Made by a program: the position numbers and the translations under genes. A DNA stretch of 64,000 bases, taken from contig CAILMF010000058.1 in NCBI GenBank assembly GCA_903835235.1, positions 62,001 to 126,000 of the forward strand. The letters are read 5' to 3'. This DNA comes from an uncultured Rhodospirillales bacterium (GTDB lineage Bacteria; Pseudomonadota; Alphaproteobacteria; Acetobacterales; Acetobacteraceae). This document shows positions 47,383 to 55,530 of this stretch, piece by piece (positions within the stretch are counted from its first letter, which is position 1; each line of letters begins with the position of its first letter). Below the pieces are notes generated by a model, which saw nothing but the letters and a program-made list of their open reading frames with translations, made no database searches and was not told where the DNA came from.

Positions 47383-50309
47383 TGGATTCCCCGGGCGACA
47401 AATGGGTCGGCCAGTCGCTGCCGCGGTTCGAGGACGCGGCGCTGCTGACCGGCCGCGGCCGCTACTTCGACGATTGCGGCACCCCGCCCGGCACGTTGCA
47501 CGCCGCCATCCTGCGCAGCCCGCACGGCCATGCGCGCATCGAGAGCATCGAGACATCAGCCGCCCGCGCCCTGCCTGGCGTCGCCGCCATCCTGACCGGC
47601 GAAGATATCCGCGCCACCACCACCAGCCTGGTCGTCGGCGTCAAGGCGCCGATGGAATGCTGGCCCATCGCGGTGGAGCGCGTGCGCTATGTCGGCGAGC
47701 CCGTGGTCGTGGTGGTCGCCACCGACCGCTACGTGGCCGAGGACGCGCTCGACCTCATCGAGGTACGCTACACCCCGCTGCCCGCGGTGACCGACCCCGT
47801 CACCGCGCTGGCGCCGGACGCGCCGGTGCTGCACGAAGGCCTGGGCGGCAACCTGGCCAGCGAACGCCGCTTCCGCTACGGCGACCCCGAAGCCGCCTTC
47901 GCCACCGCGGCGCATCGCATCGCCATCGATGTCGCCTACCCGCGCAGCGCCTGCACGCCGATAGAATGCTACGGCGTGCTGGCCGAATACGACCCGGGCG
48001 AGGACAGCTACGACGTCTTCGCCAATTTCCAGGGCCCGTTCAGCATCCACGCCGTCATCGCCCGCGCGCTGCGCGTGCCCGGCAACCGGCTACGGTTGCG
48101 CACGCCGCCGGACAGCGGCGGCAGCTTCGGCGTCAAGCAGGGCGTCTTCCCCTACATCGTGCTTATGGCCGCCGCCGCCCGCGCCTGCGGCCGCCCGGTA
48201 AAATGGGTGGAGGACCGGCTGGAGCACCTGGCCGCCTCCTCGGTCGCCACCAACCGCGTCACGCGGCTGGAAGCGGCCGTCACCGCTGAAGGCCTCATCA
48301 CCGCGCTGGATTGGGACCAGTTGGAGGATTGCGGCGCCCAGCTCCGCGCGCCAGAACCGGCGACGCTGTACCGCATGCACGGCAACATGACCGGCGCCTA
48401 CGCCATCCGCAATGTCGCCATCCGCAATCGCGTGGTGCTGACCAACAAGGCGCCCACCGGGCTGAATCGCGGCTTCGGCGGCCCGCAGGTCTACTTCGCG
48501 CTGGAACGCCTGGTGCAGCGCATCGCCATCACGCTGGGGCTGAACCCGCTCGACGTCATCCGCCGCAATCTGGTGCCCACTTCGGCCATGCCCTACCGCA
48601 CCGCATCCGGCGCGCTGCTGGACAGCGGCGACTACGCCACGGCCATGGAGACCGCGCTGCGCGACGGCAACCACGCGGCCCTGTTGGCGAAGCGCGACGC
48701 CGCCCGCGCCGAAGGCCGGCACTACGGCATCGGCTACACCGCCGTGGTGGAACCCAGCGTCTCCAACATGGGCTACATCACCGCCGTCCTCACCCCCGCG
48801 GAACGCAAGCGCGCCGGCCCGAAGAACGGCGCCCAGGCCACCGCCACCATCCAATGCGACGCGGTCGGCAGCGTCTCCGTCCATGTCGCCAGCGTGCCGC
48901 AGGGCCAGGGCCACCGCACCGTGCTGGCACAGGTGGTCGCCGACGAACTCGGCCTGCGCCCGCAGGACATCCGCGTGGTCACGGAGATCGACACCGCGAA
49001 GGACGCCTGGAGCATCGCCAGCGGCAATTACGCCAGTCGCTTCGCCCCCGCCGTCGCCGGCGTCGCCCGCATCGCCGCACAGCAGTTGCGCGCCCGCCTT
49101 GCGCGCCTCGCCGCGCCGCTGCTGAACGTGCCGCCGGAAGACGTGGTGCTCGCCAACGGCAAGCTGCACGCGCAGGGCAACGCGGACAACGCGCTGCCCT
49201 TCGCCCGCGTCGCCAGCAGCCCACACTGGGCACCCGGCACCCTGCCGCCCGAGGACAGCGCGCCGCTGCGCGAAACCGCCTGGTGGACGCCGCCCGAACT
49301 CACCGCGCCGACCGAGGCCGACGAGGTCAACTCCTCGCTCTGCCACGGCTTCATCTTCGATTTCTGCGGTGTCGAGGTGGATCGCATCACCGGCGAGACG
49401 CGCATCGACCACTACGTGACGATGCACGACTGCGGCACGGTGCTGCACCCCGGCATGGTCGCGGGGCAGGTCACCGGCGGCTTCGCCCACGCGCTGGGCG
49501 CGGCGCTGTATGAGGCGCATAGCTACGCCCCCGATGGCAGCTTCGAGACCGGCACCTTCGCCGACTACCTGGTGCCCACCAGCATGGAAGTGCCGGCGCC
49601 GATCATCCTGCACCACGAATCCCCCTCGCCCTTCACCCCGCTGGGCGCCAAGGGCGTCGGCGAGGGCAACTGCATGTCCACGCCGGTCTGCATCGCCAAT
49701 GCCGTGGCCGATGCACTCGGCCTGCACGACGTCACGCTGCCGCTGCTGCCCGCGACGCTCGCCGCCCATCTGCACGGCGCCAAGCCCAATGCGCCCGCCG
49801 CCACGCCCAAGGGCGAACGCCTGCTGCGCGGCGAAGGCCAGGCCCGCGTCAACGCCCCGCGCGAAGAACTCTGGGCACTGCTGCTGGACCCAGATGCGCT
49901 GATGGCCATCGTCCCCGGCGCGCATGGCATCCAGCGCACCAGCCCCACCGACTACACCGCCGAGGTCACGCTCGGCATCGGCCCGGTCAAGGGCCGCTAC
50001 CGCGTCGCGCTCGCGCTGTCGAACCTCGACGAACCGCATGCGCTGACGCTGGCCGGCAGCGCGCAAGGCGCCCTCGGCTTCGGCCAGGGTCGCGGGCACG
50101 TGACGCTCACCGAGGCCGACGGCGCCACCATCATCGCCTACCGCTATGAAGCCGCCGTGGGCGGCAAGGTCGCCAGCATCGCCGGCCGCCTGCTGGATGG
50201 CGCCACGCGCGTCGTCATCAGCCAGTTCTTCGCCGCGCTCGCCCGCCAGGCCGCGCCGCAAGCACCATGGTGGCAACGCCTGCTGCACCGCCTGGGCTTC
50301 GGCGCATGA
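47382..50309 (+). CDS. Molybdenum hydroxylase large subunit fused to a CoxG-like domain
   Basis: A 975-residue protein. Residues 1-800 are the molybdopterin subunit of the xanthine dehydrogenase/CO dehydrogenase family: KWVGQSLPRFEDAALLTGRG, the PPDSGGSFGVKQG loop, TNKAPTGLNRGFGGPQVYFALE and GAKGVGEGNCM with the catalytic Glu. From about residue 810 (GEGQARVNAPREELWALLLDPD) a SRPBCC/CoxG-like domain follows, normally a separate gene. The CO dehydrogenase AYRCSFR loop is not present, so CO is not the expected substrate. Its ATG overlaps the previous stop. Confidence 0.92.
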   Translation: MDSPGDKWVGQSLPRFEDAALLTGRGRYFDDCGTPPGTLHAAILRSPHGHARIESIETSAARALPGVAAILTGEDIRATTTSLVVGVKAPMECWPIAVERVRYVGEPVVVVVATDRYVAEDALDLIEVRYTPLPAVTDPVTALAPDAPVLHEGLGGNLASERRFRYGDPEAAFATAAHRIAIDVAYPRSACTPIECYGVLAEYDPGEDSYDVFANFQGPFSIHAVIARALRVPGNRLRLRTPPDSGGSFGVKQGVFPYIVLMAAAARACGRPVKWVEDRLEHLAASSVATNRVTRLEAAVTAEGLITALDWDQLEDCGAQLRAPEPATLYRMHGNMTGAYAIRNVAIRNRVVLTNKAPTGLNRGFGGPQVYFALERLVQRIAITLGLNPLDVIRRNLVPTSAMPYRTASGALLDSGDYATAMETALRDGNHAALLAKRDAARAEGRHYGIGYTAVVEPSVSNMGYITAVLTPAERKRAGPKNGAQATATIQCDAVGSVSVHVASVPQGQGHRTVLAQVVADELGLRPQDIRVVTEIDTAKDAWSIASGNYASRFAPAVAGVARIAAQQLRARLARLAAPLLNVPPEDVVLANGKLHAQGNADNALPFARVASSPHWAPGTLPPEDSAPLRETAWWTPPELTAPTEADEVNSSLCHGFIFDFCGVEVDRITGETRIDHYVTMHDCGTVLHPGMVAGQVTGGFAHALGAALYEAHSYAPDGSFETGTFADYLVPTSMEVPAPIILHHESPSPFTPLGAKGVGEGNCMSTPVCIANAVADALGLHDVTLPLLPATLAAHLHGAKPNAPAATPKGERLLRGEGQARVNAPREELWALLLDPDALMAIVPGAHGIQRTSPTDYTAEVTLGIGPVKGRYRVALALSNLDEPHALTLAGSAQGALGFGQGRGHVTLTEADGATIIAYRYEAAVGGKVASIAGRLLDGATRVVISQFFAALARQAAPQAPWWQRLLHRLGFGA

Positions 50310-51121
50310 AGCCCGCGAAGTTCGACTACGTGCAGGCCGAAACGCTGGACGAAGCCCTGGCCACGCTGCGTGCCGAGGGCGAGGGCGCGCGCATCATCGC
50401 CGGCGGCCAATCGCTGCTGCCCATGCTGAACATGCGCCTGGCCCGCCCCGCCGTGCTGGTGGACATCATGCGCATCGCCACGCTGGCGGAGGCCACCGCC
50501 ACCAACGAAACGCTGCGCATCGGCGCCGCCGTCCGCCAGGCGGCGCTGCAGGCGCGCCCCAACCTGCACCCGCTGCTGGCCGCGGCGCTGCCCTGGGTCG
50601 GCCACGCGCAAACCCGCAGCCGCGGCACGCTGTGCGGCAGCGTCGCCCATGCCGACCCAAGTGCCGAAATCCCGCTGGTGCTGCTGGCGCTGCAAGGGGA
50701 AATCCTGCTGCGCTCCGCCCGCCGTACGCGCCGCGTCGCCGCCGCGGAGTTCTTCACCGGCATGATGCAGACCGCCCGCCATGAAGACGAGATGATCGAA
50801 GCCATCAGCATCCCGCAACCGCGCGTCGGCGAAGGCTACGCCTTCCGCGAAGTCGGCCGCCGCCACGGCGACTTCGCCATCGTCGCCTGCGCCGCCGTCG
50901 CGCATGCGGGCGGCGTGCGCCTGGCCATCGGCGGCGTCGCCGACCACCCCGCCGCGCGCGACCTGCCTGCCGACAGCGCGCACTGGCCGGAGGCGCTGGA
51001 CGCCTTTGCCCATGCGCTCGAAGCCCGCGACGACCTGCACGCCACCGCAACCTATCGCCGCCAACTCGTCCGCAAGCTCGGCCGCCAGGTGATGCAGGAG
51101 GCCGCCGCATGCCGCGCCTGA
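50306..51121 (+). CDS. Molybdenum hydroxylase FAD-binding subunit (CoxM-like)
   Basis: A 271-residue medium subunit. The FAD motifs are IIAGGQSLLPMLNMRL (residues about 29-44) and TLCGSVAHADPSAE, as in CO dehydrogenase and xanthine dehydrogenase medium subunits. It passes electrons from the iron-sulfur subunit to an acceptor. The ATG overlaps the large-subunit stop (ATGA), and its own 3' end overlaps the small-subunit gene by 13 bases. Confidence 0.95.
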   Translation: MKPAKFDYVQAETLDEALATLRAEGEGARIIAGGQSLLPMLNMRLARPAVLVDIMRIATLAEATATNETLRIGAAVRQAALQARPNLHPLLAAALPWVGHAQTRSRGTLCGSVAHADPSAEIPLVLLALQGEILLRSARRTRRVAAAEFFTGMMQTARHEDEMIEAISIPQPRVGEGYAFREVGRRHGDFAIVACAAVAHAGGVRLAIGGVADHPAARDLPADSAHWPEALDAFAHALEARDDLHATATYRRQLVRKLGRQVMQEAAACRA

Positions 51122-51615
51122 GCGCCACGCAACGCCACAGCATCCGCTTCACCCTCAACGGCGCGCCGGTACAAGGCGAAGCCGAGCCGCGCATGCTGCT
51201 GAGCGATTTCCTCCGCCACGTCCTCGGCGCTACCGGCACGCATGTCGGCTGCGAACACGGCGTCTGCGGCGCCTGCACGGTGCAGATCGACGTTAGCCCC
51301 GCCCGCGCCTGCCTGACGCTGGCGGTGCAGGTTCAGGGCTGCGACATCCGCACCGTCGAAGGCCTCGCCCCAGCACCTGGTCGCCTCTCGATTTTGCAGG
51401 AAGCCTTCCGCCGCCACCACGCGCTGCAATGCGGCTTCTGCACCGCGGGTATCCTGATGTCGCTCGACGCCTTCCTGCGCGCCCAACCAAACGCCGACGA
51501 AGCCGCACTGCGCGACCTGCTCTCCGGTCATCTCTGCCGCTGCACCGGCTACACGCCCATCATCGCCGCCGCCCTGGACGCGGCCGTGCGCCTGCGAGAC
51601 ACCGCCCATGCTTGA
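51109..51615 (+). CDS. Molybdenum hydroxylase 2Fe-2S subunit (CoxS-like)
   Basis: A 168-residue small subunit with two 2Fe-2S clusters. The plant-ferredoxin-type cluster is in GCEHGVCGACTV with a further Cys near ARACLTLA. The C-terminal helical cluster uses QCGFCTAGIL and HLCRCTGYT. With the large and medium genes it completes one heterotrimer in the order large-medium-small, whereas the CO dehydrogenase order is medium-small-large. It overlaps the next gene by 8 bases. Confidence 0.96.
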   Translation: MPRLSATQRHSIRFTLNGAPVQGEAEPRMLLSDFLRHVLGATGTHVGCEHGVCGACTVQIDVSPARACLTLAVQVQGCDIRTVEGLAPAPGRLSILQEAFRRHHALQCGFCTAGILMSLDAFLRAQPNADEAALRDLLSGHLCRCTGYTPIIAAALDAAVRLRDTAHA

Positions 51616-53119
51616 CCTCGGCACCAGCTTTATCGCCAGCGTCGAACGCACGCCGCGCGCGCTGGCCATCGTGGATGGCGACCTGCGCCTCACCTACGCC
51701 GAATGGTATCCGCGCATCTCCGCCGTCGTGGCCGGTCTGCAACGCCTTGGCCTGCAACGCGGCGACCACCTGCTGACGGTGCTGCAGAACCGCTGGCAAG
51801 CGGCGACGCTGCATTGGGCCTGCCAATTCGCCGGAATCATCATCACGCCGCTGAACTGGCGCGCCAAGTCCGACGAGATCGACCACGCCATCGCCGATGC
51901 CGAAGCCAAGGCCGTGGTGTTCGAAGCCATCTCCGCCGAGGCCACGCGCGCCGCCCAGGCCGTCCCACGCATCACGCTGGACGCCGCGCTGCACGGCGAG
52001 ACCAGCTTCGACACGCTGCTCGCCGCCGCGCCGCCCGCGCAACCGCAGGCCGGTGCGGAAGACTGGTCGGTGATGCTCTACACCTCCGGCACCACCTCCC
52101 GCCCCAAGGGCGTGCCGCGCCGCCACCGCGCCGAACGCGCCGCCGCCATCGCGCATGTCGCGCAGAATCTCTATGGTGCCGGCGAATGCACCCTCGGCGT
52201 CATGCCGCTCTACCACACCATGGGCGTGCGCAGCCTGCTGGCCATGGCGGCCATCGGCGGCGCCTTCATTTGTCAGCCACGCTTCGATGTCGCGCAAGCG
52301 CTCCGCCTCATCGCATGCGAAGGCATCACCAACCTCTACCTCGTGCCCACGCTCTACCACGACCTGCTGCACCACCCGGCCTTCGCCGGCACCGATGTCT
52401 CCAGCGTGCGCAAGCTCGGCTTCGCCGGCGCCAGCATGACGGACGGTCTGCTGCGCGACCTCACCGCCGCCTTCCGCCCGGACCTTTTCGTCAACCACTA
52501 TGGCAGCAGCGAAATCTACACCTTCACGGTGGACCAGAACGCCCCGCTGAAGCCAGGCAGCGCCGGCCGCGCCGGCCTCAACCAGTTCATCCGCGTGGTC
52601 GCGCTCGGCAGCACCACGCCGGCCGCACCGAATCAGGAAGGCGAGATCGTCGCGCTGCTCGCCGGGGATGAAAGCTTCGAGGGTTACTGGCGCCGCCCGG
52701 ACGCCGATGCGAAATCGCTGCGCGACGGCTGGTACCACACCGGCGACACCGGCTTCTTCGACAGCGATGGCGACCTCTTCGTCACCGGCCGCGTGGACGA
52801 CATGATCATCACCGGCGGCGAGAACGTCTCCCCAGTGGAAATCGAATCCTGCCTCTCGCTGCACCCTGCCGTCGCAGAAGTCGCCGTTGTCGGCCTGCCG
52901 GATGAACGTTGGGGCAAGGTCGTCGCCGCCTTCATCGCCCGCCGCGCGCCGGCCACGGAAGCCGAATTGGACGCGCATTGCCGCGCCGCCGGCCTGGCCA
53001 ATTTCAAGCGCCCGCGGCGCTACGTCTTCGTGGCCGAGGTGCCGCGTTCGCCAGTGGGAAAACTGCTGCGCCGCAAGCTGGCGGAAGGCGACTATCGCCC
53101 CGCCGAACAGGAGAGTTGA
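51608..53119 (+). CDS. AMP-binding acyl-CoA synthetase
   Basis: A 503-residue ATP-dependent ligase that activates a carboxylic acid to its CoA thioester. The P-loop is MLYTSGTTSRPKGVP. The adenylate-binding region has NHYGSSEIYTF, followed by GWYHTGDTGFFDSDGD and the hinge GRVDDMIITGGENVSP. The C-terminal Lys is in SPVGKLLRRKL. It is tightly packed behind the hydroxylase genes and before the hydratase gene, consistent with activation of the hydroxylated acid. Confidence 0.94.
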   Translation: MLDLGTSFIASVERTPRALAIVDGDLRLTYAEWYPRISAVVAGLQRLGLQRGDHLLTVLQNRWQAATLHWACQFAGIIITPLNWRAKSDEIDHAIADAEAKAVVFEAISAEATRAAQAVPRITLDAALHGETSFDTLLAAAPPAQPQAGAEDWSVMLYTSGTTSRPKGVPRRHRAERAAAIAHVAQNLYGAGECTLGVMPLYHTMGVRSLLAMAAIGGAFICQPRFDVAQALRLIACEGITNLYLVPTLYHDLLHHPAFAGTDVSSVRKLGFAGASMTDGLLRDLTAAFRPDLFVNHYGSSEIYTFTVDQNAPLKPGSAGRAGLNQFIRVVALGSTTPAAPNQEGEIVALLAGDESFEGYWRRPDADAKSLRDGWYHTGDTGFFDSDGDLFVTGRVDDMIITGGENVSPVEIESCLSLHPAVAEVAVVGLPDERWGKVVAAFIARRAPATEAELDAHCRAAGLANFKRPRRYVFVAEVPRSPVGKLLRRKLAEGDYRPAEQES

Positions 53120-53898
53120 TGATGAGCGCCTTCGACAATCTGGACGGTTTCCGCGTGGAGGTGGCCGGTCCGCGCGCCGACATCATCCTGCATCGCCCGC
53201 CGCTGAACGTCATCCACATGCCGCAGCGCGACCAACTGAGAAAAGTCTTCGAAGCCCTGGATGAAGACGACAGCGTCCGCGTCATCGTGCTGCGCGCCGA
53301 GGGCGAGCACTTCTCGTCGGGCGGCTACATCATGGGCTTCCTGGAAAGCACGCCGGAAGTCGTCTCCAAGCTGGCCTGGAACATGGCCGCGCCGGCGCGC
53401 TGCTCCAAGCCGGTCATCGCCGCCAATCGCGGTTATACGTTTGGCGTCGGCTTCGAGATCAGCCTGGCCTGCGACTTCCGCCTGTGTTCGGAGACCACGC
53501 AATACGCGCTGCCGGAACAGCAGCTGGGCCAAATTCCCGGCTCCGGCGGCTCGGCCCGTCTACAAAAAATCGTCGGCATCACCCGCACCAAGGATATCGT
53601 GATGCGCAGCCGCCGCATCCCCGCCAGGCAGGCGCTGGAATGGGGCATCGCCACCGATGTTGTCGCCGACGACCAGCTGGAAGCCGCGACCGATGCGCTG
53701 GTGAAGGAACTGCTGCGCTTCGCCCCCCTCGCCCAGCGGACCGCCAAAAAGCTGCTGAACGACACCGAGGACGCCTCGCTCTCGATCTCCATTGAACTCG
53801 AAGGCCACGCCTATTCGCGGCTGCGCTCCAGCGATGACTTTGCCGAGGGCGTCAAGGCCTTTCATGAGAAGCGCAAGCCGAACTGGCAAGGGCGGTAG
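53119..53898 (+). CDS. Enoyl-CoA hydratase/isomerase-family protein
   Basis: A 259-residue crotonase-fold protein. RPPLNVIHMPQRDQLRKVF opens the fold, GEHFSSGGYIMGF is the first oxyanion segment, and ANRGYTFGVGFEISLACDFRL is the second. The Glu position in PEQQLGQIPGSGGSARLQKIVG follows. Two ATG codons stand side by side (53119 and 53122) after AGGAGAG, and the first overlaps the previous stop. It probably acts on the CoA ester made by the synthetase. The 3' end overlaps the convergent TIGR02444-like gene by 47 bases. Confidence 0.93.
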   Translation: MMSAFDNLDGFRVEVAGPRADIILHRPPLNVIHMPQRDQLRKVFEALDEDDSVRVIVLRAEGEHFSSGGYIMGFLESTPEVVSKLAWNMAAPARCSKPVIAANRGYTFGVGFEISLACDFRLCSETTQYALPEQQLGQIPGSGGSARLQKIVGITRTKDIVMRSRRIPARQALEWGIATDVVADDQLEAATDALVKELLRFAPLAQRTAKKLLNDTEDASLSISIELEGHAYSRLRSSDDFAEGVKAFHEKRKPNWQGR

Positions 53899-54295
53899 CT
53901 TCCGGCGCGGCGCTCAGCAGCGCCAGGTTGGCGGCGGCGTGGCGGCCTGGTGCCGCGCCCGCCGCCGGCCAGCGCGCCATGGCCCACGCGTAAAGCATGG
54001 CCTGCTCGCGCTGCTCGGCCGCCAATTCCTGCGCCGCCACCTCAGTGCGCAGCGCGTCGTCGCGGCCCTTCAACCAGCGCCGCACCGCGCGCAGCGGCTG
54101 CACCACCTGCGTGCGCCACTCCGCCACCAGCGCATCCGCCTCTGCCAGCGCTGCCGCGTCCAGCGCCTCGCCAACCCAGCAGCACAGCAGCGCCAGGTTC
54201 ACGTCCACGCCGTGCCGGTCCTGCAAGGCCAGGCAGGCCGGCATCACCCCGGGCTGCGCATAGAACGCCAGCGAGAACGCCCAAAAGGCGTTCAC
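53852..54295 (-). CDS. TIGR02444-family protein
   Basis: A 147-residue protein, cytoplasmic by appearance. Its pattern FWAFSLAFYAQPGVMPACLALQD, NLALLCCWVGEALD and VVQPLRAVRRWLKG matches the TIGR02444 family of unknown function. Translation starts at the GTG overlapping the SprT-like stop (GTGA), so it is the last gene of a coupled trio. The C-terminal codons overlap the convergent hydratase gene by 47 bases. Confidence 0.8.
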   Translation of the reverse strand: MNAFWAFSLAFYAQPGVMPACLALQDRHGVDVNLALLCCWVGEALDAAALAEADALVAEWRTQVVQPLRAVRRWLKGRDDALRTEVAAQELAAEQREQAMLYAWAMARWPAAGAAPGRHAAANLALLSAAPEATALASSACASHERP

Positions 54296-54726
54296 TCCAC
54301 AAACACCGCGCGCGCCGCGGGGTCCCACTCTATCCGCGCCTTGCGCAGCGAGGCTTCCAACTCCGCACGCGGCATCCGCGCGTAGTCGCACAGCAACTTC
54401 AGGTACAATCCCACGAAGATCGGGCCATGCCCGTCGCTGCGTTCCTCGGCGGTGCTGCTCATGCAATGCGCCAACTCATGCAGCAACACCCAGGTCGCCA
54501 GCTGCTCCGGCGCCTCAATCGCCAGCCTGGTCGCCCGCGCCACGGTCCTGCGCGCCTTCTTGGTCAGCGGTCGCACCAGCGGCGCCCAGCTAAGCCCCTC
54601 CTGCACCCACACATGGTCAACCAAGCCCTGCAACCGCGGATAGGGCACCATGGACTGGTCGCGCGGCGCCACCTCCCGATCCTCCCAGGCATAGAGCTTC
54701 CGCCGCTGCGGGTCCGCGATGCTCAT
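54292..54726 (-). CDS. SprT-like zinc metalloprotease-like protein
   Basis: A 144-residue protein with His83-Glu84-Leu-Ala-His87 (VLLHELAHCM), a zinc-protease motif, and a third ligand probably in DGHGPIFVGLYL. This is the SprT-like fold, related to the DNA-protein crosslink protease SPRTN in eukaryotes. It lacks the C-terminal zinc ribbon. Its ATG overlaps the stop of the DUF2786 gene (ATGA), and it is followed by the TIGR02444-like gene. Confidence 0.78.
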   Translation of the reverse strand: MSIADPQRRKLYAWEDREVAPRDQSMVPYPRLQGLVDHVWVQEGLSWAPLVRPLTKKARRTVARATRLAIEAPEQLATWVLLHELAHCMSSTAEERSDGHGPIFVGLYLKLLCDYARMPRAELEASLRKARIEWDPAARAVFVE

Positions 54727-55463
54727 CGTCTACCTCGCGGCAGCGCGCCACCGCCGGCGCCACCTTCCACCGGCCGGTTCAGCCCCACGCGCCCGCCCGC
54801 CGCCGCGCCATGGCCGAAGGCGCCGCGGTCGCGCACCGTCACACTGGAATAGACATTGCGCAGGTTCACCCCCAACTCGCGGAACTTCTCGCCGATGATC
54901 TGCTGCTTCACCAGCACCAGCGCCGTCCCGGTGGATGTCGCCTGCTGCCCGGCCTCGCTGGCCGCGCGCGCGCGCGCCATCTCGTCCAGCCGCTTGCCCA
55001 CCCGGTCGGCAAAGCCGTAGCGGAAGCTGCGCAGCACCGCCTGCGCCGGCTGGGTCCGCCGCGCATAGTCCTGCCCGGCCCGGTAGCGCATCTCCTCGGT
55101 CTCCAGCGCCCGGCCGACCACGGCCAGCAGGTACTCCGCCATCTGCACATCCGGCTCCAGGCCAAACAGCACGAAGTCCTGCTTGCCATCGGTCCAGCCG
55201 CGGCATTCGCACAGCCGCAGCAGCGCCGGAAACACCCAGCGCAGCGCCTGGCGCGCGGTGCCCAGCACGGGTATGCGCCGCTGCACGCAGGCTTCCTCGC
55301 GCAGTTCCACCTCGCCCATGGTCAGGCCGTAGACGGCCAGCAGCTCCCCCACCTTGGCGGCGGCGGCCATCGCCTCGGCCTCCGAGCAGCCGCGGTCGAC
55401 GGTCTTGGCGGCAAGGGCGCGGATGCGCGCCTTCACCTTGGCGAGTTCGCTGGTCTGGTCCAT
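54723..55463 (-). CDS. DUF2786-domain protein
   Basis: A 246-residue cytoplasmic protein. Residues 5-45 (LAKVKARIRALAAKTVDRGCSEAEAMAAAAKVGELL) are the DUF2786 helical motif. The middle, with VFPALLRLCECRGW and FVLFGLEPDVQMAEYLL, matches the DUF7168-like region usually found with it. The C-terminus is Gly-rich. Starting ATG at 55463 gives the family N-terminus. It is the first of three coupled genes; the function is unknown. Confidence 0.82.
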   Translation of the reverse strand: MDQTSELAKVKARIRALAAKTVDRGCSEAEAMAAAAKVGELLAVYGLTMGEVELREEACVQRRIPVLGTARQALRWVFPALLRLCECRGWTDGKQDFVLFGLEPDVQMAEYLLAVVGRALETEEMRYRAGQDYARRTQPAQAVLRSFRYGFADRVGKRLDEMARARAASEAGQQATSTGTALVLVKQQIIGEKFRELGVNLRNVYSSVTVRDRGAFGHGAAAGGRVGLNRPVEGGAGGGALPRGRR

Positions 55464-55530
55464 GTAAACGCAGAATAGCGGCGCCAGCCCCAACAGGGCT
55501 AGGCTGCCCGGACAAAAGGGCGGAGCGGGC

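Noticed and set aside
48090-50288. A 732-codon open frame antisense to the molybdenum hydroxylase large subunit
   Set aside because: Shadow of a high-GC gene; the composition is His/Arg/Gln-rich and no motif is visible.
47382-51615. True carbon monoxide dehydrogenase
   Set aside because: Subunit types match, but the AYRCSFR active-site loop is replaced by GLNRGFGGP and the gene order differs, so a different substrate is likely.
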